Below are positions 58,512 to 64,000 of a stretch of 64,000 nt of DNA, piece after piece. Source of the DNA: Neckera pumila (lineage: Eukaryota > Streptophyta > Bryopsida > Hypnales > Neckeraceae); contig OZ018416.1 in the NCBI GenBank assembly GCA_963969595.1, positions 13,532,065 to 13,596,064 on the forward strand, in the 5' to 3' direction. The position numbers and the translations under genes are program-made. Below the pieces are notes generated by a model. The model had not been told where the DNA came from, did no database searches, and saw only the letters and a program-made list of their open reading frames with translations. How positions within the stretch are numbered: the stretch's first letter is position 1; every line of letters begins with the position of its first letter.

Positions 58512-60792
58512 GGTAGCTAACTACAAAACGAAATTTCTGTTTTTTTTCCTTTGATTTTTTCACACAACATGTGGTCAAGGAGTAACTCAAGGCACAACAA
58601 TTTGGATAGGCAGTTGCTGCCTCTTTTGAGGTGATTTTGTAAAATCACGTACAAATACAATAGTAGGGTAGTTAGAAAATAAACTTTGCACACGTAGCAC
58701 ACTGTAATTGGCCGAAAATGATTTCATTTCCTTATATTGCATGAAAAGTTTTTTTATAAAACATGAAAAGAGTTTCAATGATCAAAATTACACTAAAAGA
58801 CTATTGTGTGTACTATAGTCACCATAATCCAATTGAACATAAAAAAGAGCAAATGCATTTTTTGCAGTGCCCTCACCACCACTCTCCACCAACCACTTAG
58901 GATTGGAGGTAGGACATGCAATTCCATCTTCAATATCATCTAGCACAATGACATTGTCCACTAACTCCACTTGCTATCGTGCCTCACCCAAAATAATTCC
59001 TACAAGGTTCCCAAATTTATAGCAATAATCAATATTCTTTTCTTTGTAGAATAATATATTCAAGCATTGAATAAATATAGTTATATTAATAAAATCTTGT
59101 ACTCCCTCTTTGTCTAAAATGATCTTCTGGTTTCCTTCAATTTTATTGCAAATAAGTTTAATATTGCACTTTGAAAAGGCCTACAAAACTCAAAGTTTTA
59201 GGACAATAAGAGTACGTCAAACTCTACTTATAGCTCAAAATGGGTTGAAATAAGTACTGTTATTTTCATCAAAAAAATCCCAAATATATAGTCAAACCAG
59301 AAGATTGTTTTGAAATAAAGGAAGTATTTATTTTACTAAATTTCTATACCTTTTCAATAGCTTCTCAAACTTCCATTACAACAAGTTCAAAGTTGTGATT
59401 GCACACATATCGTCAATAATATATTGAAGAAGAAGAATATCTTTATGAGAATTTTGCAAATAAACTCAAAATCCATTTAAAATAGGATAGTCATTTTTTC
59501 ATATTGACTAAAAACAAATATCAAATCAAATATATTTTAGTTAAGTTCAATAGTTGAATGTCTTTGAATAATATAAAATAATATATCAATAATAAGTGCA
59601 TGTTATAATATATAATATTTTTTTTAATTGAAAAATATATAATTAATCAAATAATTAGAAATTACCATCAATGAATCTTTCACAAGATAAGAATGAGACG
59701 TAATTTCTAATTATTTATATCTTTTTTGATAACATTAGTATCAACTTTGAAATGGTGTCTAATTTTTTTCAATTTTCATCTTTTTACAAGTATTGTCGGC
59801 AATATACAATGACACCACCCCAAAAACATGTTCTTTAGGTACCGTAATAAATTAAATAAAAAATTAAGTACTTTGATTCAACAACACTTATAAATTGTTG
59901 TCCATTCAATACATCAAATATCAAGATGGCAACAATATGATTTAAATTAATCATCACCATTGTATAAAAAACAATTATCATTCATATTTCATTAAAAAAA
60001 AAATCTTATCATTTCTACTTTTAAAATGCATTTCAAAATGTTAAGTTTGAATAACATTTTAAATAATCTATATTTAAATTTGATGTTCAATTTTTTTTAA
60101 ACTTTGTCGTGGAGGTGTAGGAGTTTTTTCTTCAACTTTCTTCCTTCCTGTTAGAATTGTCAACTTCTCTTCTATTAACTTTTCCGCCATGGTTGCAATG
60201 TAGCATTAATAAGCAAATTGAACTTAAACCTTCACAATTGATGATGTAGTTATTTAGGTATAATGTAAATCCTTTTTGAAATCTACAATTATAATCAAAA
60301 TTAATGAATTACTCTTAAAAAAATGATATTGCATCAAACTAAAATGGAATTTTGAGAGGTGTGATCATTTTGCTGATAAACTTTATTGCCACCAAGTAAG
60401 TCATAGGGCAGGCGCAGGCAGATACTAACAGCTTCTTCTTCAAGTCAAATTAAACCACACGGCTTTTTTTTTCTTTTTGAATCGTACGGCTATTGATTTT
60501 CAAGGGTGAATATTGTTTACTTTTGGAATCGCATGGTTGTTGATTTTTGAGAAGGAGGTTATAGTTTTCTTTTCAAATTGCATGGCTGTTAATTTTTTAA
60601 TTCACATCGCATGGCAGTTGAGGGTAGTCTTAGGGTTTTTTAATCTTATCCAATGGTTGCTGAATTTTCACTTTAGGGGGGGAGGGGGGGAATAGATTGC
60701 TTGACAATTCTCTGGAGTGTGCAACCACTTTTTGGTACATTGTAACTCAAGGCACAACAATTTTAAATTTTTCTAACTTTTGAATACATGGT
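58512..60792. other. AT-rich spacer
   Basis: No supported gene. A phrase AACTCAAGGCACAACAATTT occurs at about 58582 and again at about 60745. The G-rich run near 60675-60690 is isolated. The minus-strand frame at 58788-58970 has no recognised motif. Confidence 0.4.
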
Positions 60793-61435
60793 TTAAATCC
60801 TAAATGCCCGAGGCACCCAAATGTGGTGTTTGCAAAGCTTTGAAGTTAAATAAAACCTAACCAAGTTGCTATTTTTAGTAGGTTATATTTTTAGAAAGTT
60901 CTTCTTGAAGTCTAATTTTAGCTACAAAAATCCGATCTTGAAAACAAATATTGTGATTTTTCTATTCATGATTTTGTACAAGGGTACCTAGTGCAATCTT
61001 GACTTCCTGTAGTGTTGAGAGCTCTTGGAAATGAGCCTCAAATACACTAGATCTTGGAGAAAAAATCACATTCAAAATTTATTTAAAAAATTGTGGAGTA
61101 GATTTTAAGAAGCCATAAATTGATCGTGGTTATACAAGTTAGGGCCTTTAACCTCATATTTTTTTGGTCACCAACTTTTTAGATTTGATTTGTGTAAAGA
61201 AGATTGAAAGCTTTTTGCAATTTTAGCACCCTCATAGTCAAACATTATAATCTTTGACTCTATAAGTGGTATTGTTGTATTTTCTTTTCCTATGAGATCT
61301 CTAACATGTCTAGTTTGAATTTGTACGGTTACAATTCAAAAAAAATTGATACAATTTATCAAAATGTTGGCATTTTGTTCAATTTAGAACAAATTTCAGA
61401 AAGCCCAAAACAGGCTTTAGGCATTTAGGGTTTAA
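60793..61435. mobile_element. TTAA-bounded element E, variant ends (about 635 bp)
   Basis: The left end TTTAAATCCTAAATGCCCGA and the right end GGCTTTAGGCATTTAGGG followed by TTTAAA are inverted relatives. Both resemble the CCCCTAAAGGCC end of elements A-D with small changes. The interior does not match A-D by eye. Confidence 0.45.
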
Positions 61436-62296
61436 AGAAATTGTATGATTTGTAGTTTCTATTGCTTGATAGGTAACTTAGGTAGCTCAGAAAAATCACT
61501 TTATATAGAATAAAAATAAAAAATTTGGTTTTCTAGATTTATATATGTGTAAAGCTTTGAATCATTCCATTTTTATTAATGAGATGAAAGTTGTGAAGAA
61601 TATTAGTTTGCGGGGAGTTATGAAATTTCTACATTTATAATAAACTTTGAAGTCCTTTATTTCATTCAATTTTTGATACTTTTGAAAAAAAATAAATTCA
61701 CTGGATTAATATTGCTTATTAAAACATTATAACCATTGGAATTGGCATTTTTTAATTCTTTAAATAAATTTTTAGCAATTTAGAATTTTCAATCGTACTT
61801 TGTTTATTTCTACTTACTATTTTTTCAAGCATGAATATGAAAATTTTTTGGTTCAAATTTTTTATATGTATTTCCAATTTATTTCTTCAATATATAATAT
61901 AGAGATTTATATTGTCGGATATATACATTTTTGTTCAAAAAGTTTAAAAGATGAAAACCAATCATTTGAGAAGAATTGAAAATACTTTTTTTTAAAATCC
62001 AAGCATCATAATCTTACAATTGGTAAGGTTTCTAATTTTAAAAGTTTAGGATGATGTATTCTAACAAGTTAACTAAAGGATCCTATGGTTGGATTTGTTA
62101 ATGAATAAATATACATGAAGATTTTAACTTTGCTATGGGTTTGAGTACTTTGAAGTAGTTTTGGGTCTAAAAACATCAAATTGCTTTAGAGTTAACGGCC
62201 CACCTCATCATTTTAGAATTTCTTGCCCTAATTGCTATTATTATTGACCATATACGTATTACATCAATTTCATCATATTGATCATTATAAAAGGTT

Positions 62297-62490
62297 ATCT
62301 TTTAATCCTAAAGCTACATGGGCTTTTTCCATCAAAAACCACTCAAAATTGTCATTTTTATTGCCAAGAGCAAAAAGATTTAAGAATTCTTTTTTTTACA
62401 TATATAACTCTAGGACCTTGTACTATACTAGTTTAAAAATGTAAAGAAGAAATTCGAAAACTTTGACCACATAGATTGAAGATATTTTAC
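62297..62490 (+). mobile_element. Truncated left part of an A/B-type TTAA element
   Basis: TTTTAATCCTAAAGCTACAT is followed by AAAACCACTCAAAATTGTCA, a CTAGGACCTTGTAC-like block and GACCACATAGATTGAAGATA, in the order seen at the left of elements A and B. It breaks off where another left end (TTAACCCCTAAAGGACCAAA, at about 62494) begins, so later insertion or rearrangement is likely. Confidence 0.55.
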
Positions 62491-62615
62491 ATTTAACCCC
62501 TAAAGGACCAAACACCTTTTTTTGGCAACATAGAGATTTTGGGCAGCTCACTACAAACAAAGCTTTTATGTATTTTCTTTGAAAATTTCACAAAACATGT
62601 GCCTAAGGAGTAGCT

Positions 62616-63540
62616 TTAACCCCTAAAAGCCCGTTGTCCCTATGGAGGACAAATGCATTTTTGGGCAGGTATCTACGGGCTGAAATTTTCTTTTGATTTT
62701 TTGAAACTCTTTTTTAAGGTAGATAAGATAATTAGCTTCGTGGGAATATAATTTTTTCACAATTAGTGCCCGAGAACAAAAGTTATGACCAAATAAGCTC
62801 AAAACAAGGGACGGCGGGCAGAAATTTTTTTTGCACTTTTTATTTTTTTATTTTTTAGTATTTTTTTCTCATAGATTATATTTTTGTCTATCTTAGAAGC
62901 TTTGATTCATTTCATTTGGATTTGTTATGACAAAGTTATGGACATTCTTGTTTTTTGGGCAATTAGAGCATTTTTTTGAAAAAAATAACTTATAGAACTC
63001 ATTTCTGAATGCAATTTTTCAAAATTTTCAAATTTTTTTTTGATGTGGTTTACTTTACTTGCTAAAACAATCTCACAATTGGAATTAGTGCATTTTAATT
63101 CCATCTAAAATATATTAATATTTTAGATTTTCCTTCTATCTCGTATCTACTTCTGCTTAACAATTTTTTTATTAATGAAAATTAAGATTTTGAATTCTTT
63201 TTCTTTTGGTAGATTGTCAACTCAATTCTCCACTATAAAAATTTAAAGTTCAAAATTCTGTAGTGCAAAAGTTTTAGGTTAAAAATGTTCAAAGTCAAAA
63301 ATTCCAGTCCCACAATGTGCTGGAAAACTTGTTTTTTTCAATTTAAATGTAGATATCTTGCAATCTGTGTAGTCAAAAATTCTGAAATTTTTTCCACACA
63401 TGCTTATACTAGTTAGGTGCAAGATCCTATGGTTAGATGTGCCAAAAAAACATTTTTAATTTTTTTTCACTCTTTGCTAAAAAAATGGCAGTTTTGGGTG
63501 TTTTTTGGCAGAAAAAAGGCCTTGGGCCTTTAGGGGTTAA
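62616..63540 (-). mobile_element. TTAA-bounded element C (917 bp), inverted
   Basis: TTAA at 62616 followed by CCCCTAAAAGCCCGTTGTCC corresponds to the right end of element B read in reverse. The other side ends GGGCCTTTAGGGG then TTAA at 63537-63540. Interior blocks of B return in reverse order and orientation, for example GGTATCTACGGGCTGAAATT, GACAAAGTTATGGACATTCT and AGATCCTATGGTTAGATGTG. No coding capacity. Confidence 0.7.
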
Positions 63541-63579
63541 GGTCCAACAATTTTCATAACTTTTGATTACACGGTTAGA

Positions 63580-64000
63580 AAGTTATTGCATGATATGTAG
63601 TTTTTGTTACTCGGCGGGCAGCTTGGGCAGCTCAAAAAACTCCTTCAAAAATCATTTTTTTGAAAAATGAAAAGTTGGAAGTGGTTCTAAAGAAACATTT
63701 AAGAGTAAAAAAGTTTGAATCACTCCATTTTGTTTAATGAGGTGAGAGTTATTAGGAATTCCAGTTTGTGGGTAGGTATGGAATCTAGAGACCCCATACC
63801 TACCTACAAACTGGAATTCCTAATAACTCTCACCTCATTAAACAAAATGGAGTGATTCAAATTTTTTTAATCTTAAATGTTTCTTTAGAACCACTTGCAA
63901 CTTTTCATTTTTCAAAAAAGTGATTTTTGAAGGAGTTTTTTGAGTTGCCCAAGTTGCCCACCGAGTAATGAAAACCACATATCACTTAATAACTTTTTAA
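63580..64000. repeat. Large near-perfect palindrome cut by the window edge
   Basis: From about 63580 to 63779 the sequence returns in reverse complement from about 63793 to the window end, around a spacer of about a dozen bases (AATCTAGAGACC). Only a few differences are visible over roughly 200 bp per arm, for example AAGTTGGAAGTGG against CCACTTGCAACTT. The arms contain TTTGAATCACTCCATTTTGT and GGTGAGAGTTATTAGGAATT. Since the right arm runs to the last base, the true arms may be longer. Confidence 0.85.

Overview
This window reads as nuclear DNA of a land plant. The genes are split by GT-AG introns and sit in long AT-rich spacers filled with small inverted-repeat elements. All four confidently named proteins have clear plant relatives. 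They are myo-inositol oxygenase, an Mpv17/PMP22-type membrane protein, a CXIP4-type zinc-knuckle/SR-like protein, and an A-type cytochrome P450. I cannot place it more precisely. The low gene density and unfamiliar repeats would suit a fern, lycophyte, bryophyte or gymnosperm, but the window holds no marker that decides.

Layout. 1-2.4 kb: a GC-rich minisatellite, then a broken coding region of unknown family. 2.4-10.2 kb: repeats only, including a foldback element and a 2-kb inverted-repeat element. 10.4-14.6 kb: the MIOX gene (+, ten exons) behind a G-rich tract and a TATA-like site. 15.4-23.3 kb: a Tourist-like MITE, other repeats and a palindrome followed by a decayed ~170-bp tandem array. 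23.8-25.8 kb: the Mpv17/PMP22 gene (+, five exons), with a fresh 103-bp duplication covering a splice donor. 26.7-28.35 kb: the CXIP4-like gene (-, two exons), convergent with the previous gene; its upstream region carries telo-box motifs and the second MITE copy. 28.9-41.9 kb: repeats, including a CACTA-like element. 41.9-43.1 kb: an unrecognised, probably multi-exon gene or pseudogene (-). 45.1-49.5 kb: the P450 gene (-, four exons). 49.5-64 kb: repeats, chiefly a cluster of elements with TTAA at both ends, finishing in a palindrome cut by the window edge.

The genes do not form an operon or an evident cluster. MIOX acts in inositol catabolism towards UDP-glucuronate and cell-wall sugars. 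Mpv17/PMP22 is an organelle membrane protein, CXIP4 a nuclear or cytosolic zinc-knuckle protein, and the P450 an ER oxidase of unknown substrate.

The most unusual content lies in the repeats. One family has CCCCTAAAGG-type ends next to TTAA. A second has CATTA-type ends similar between copies while the cores look unrelated. A third has GGTGATTGCAAGAA ends. I saw no open frame that I recognise as a transposase, reverse transcriptase or integrase, so these elements look non-autonomous. All exon boundaries were read by eye from splice signals, reading frame and family resemblance; no search or alignment was run.
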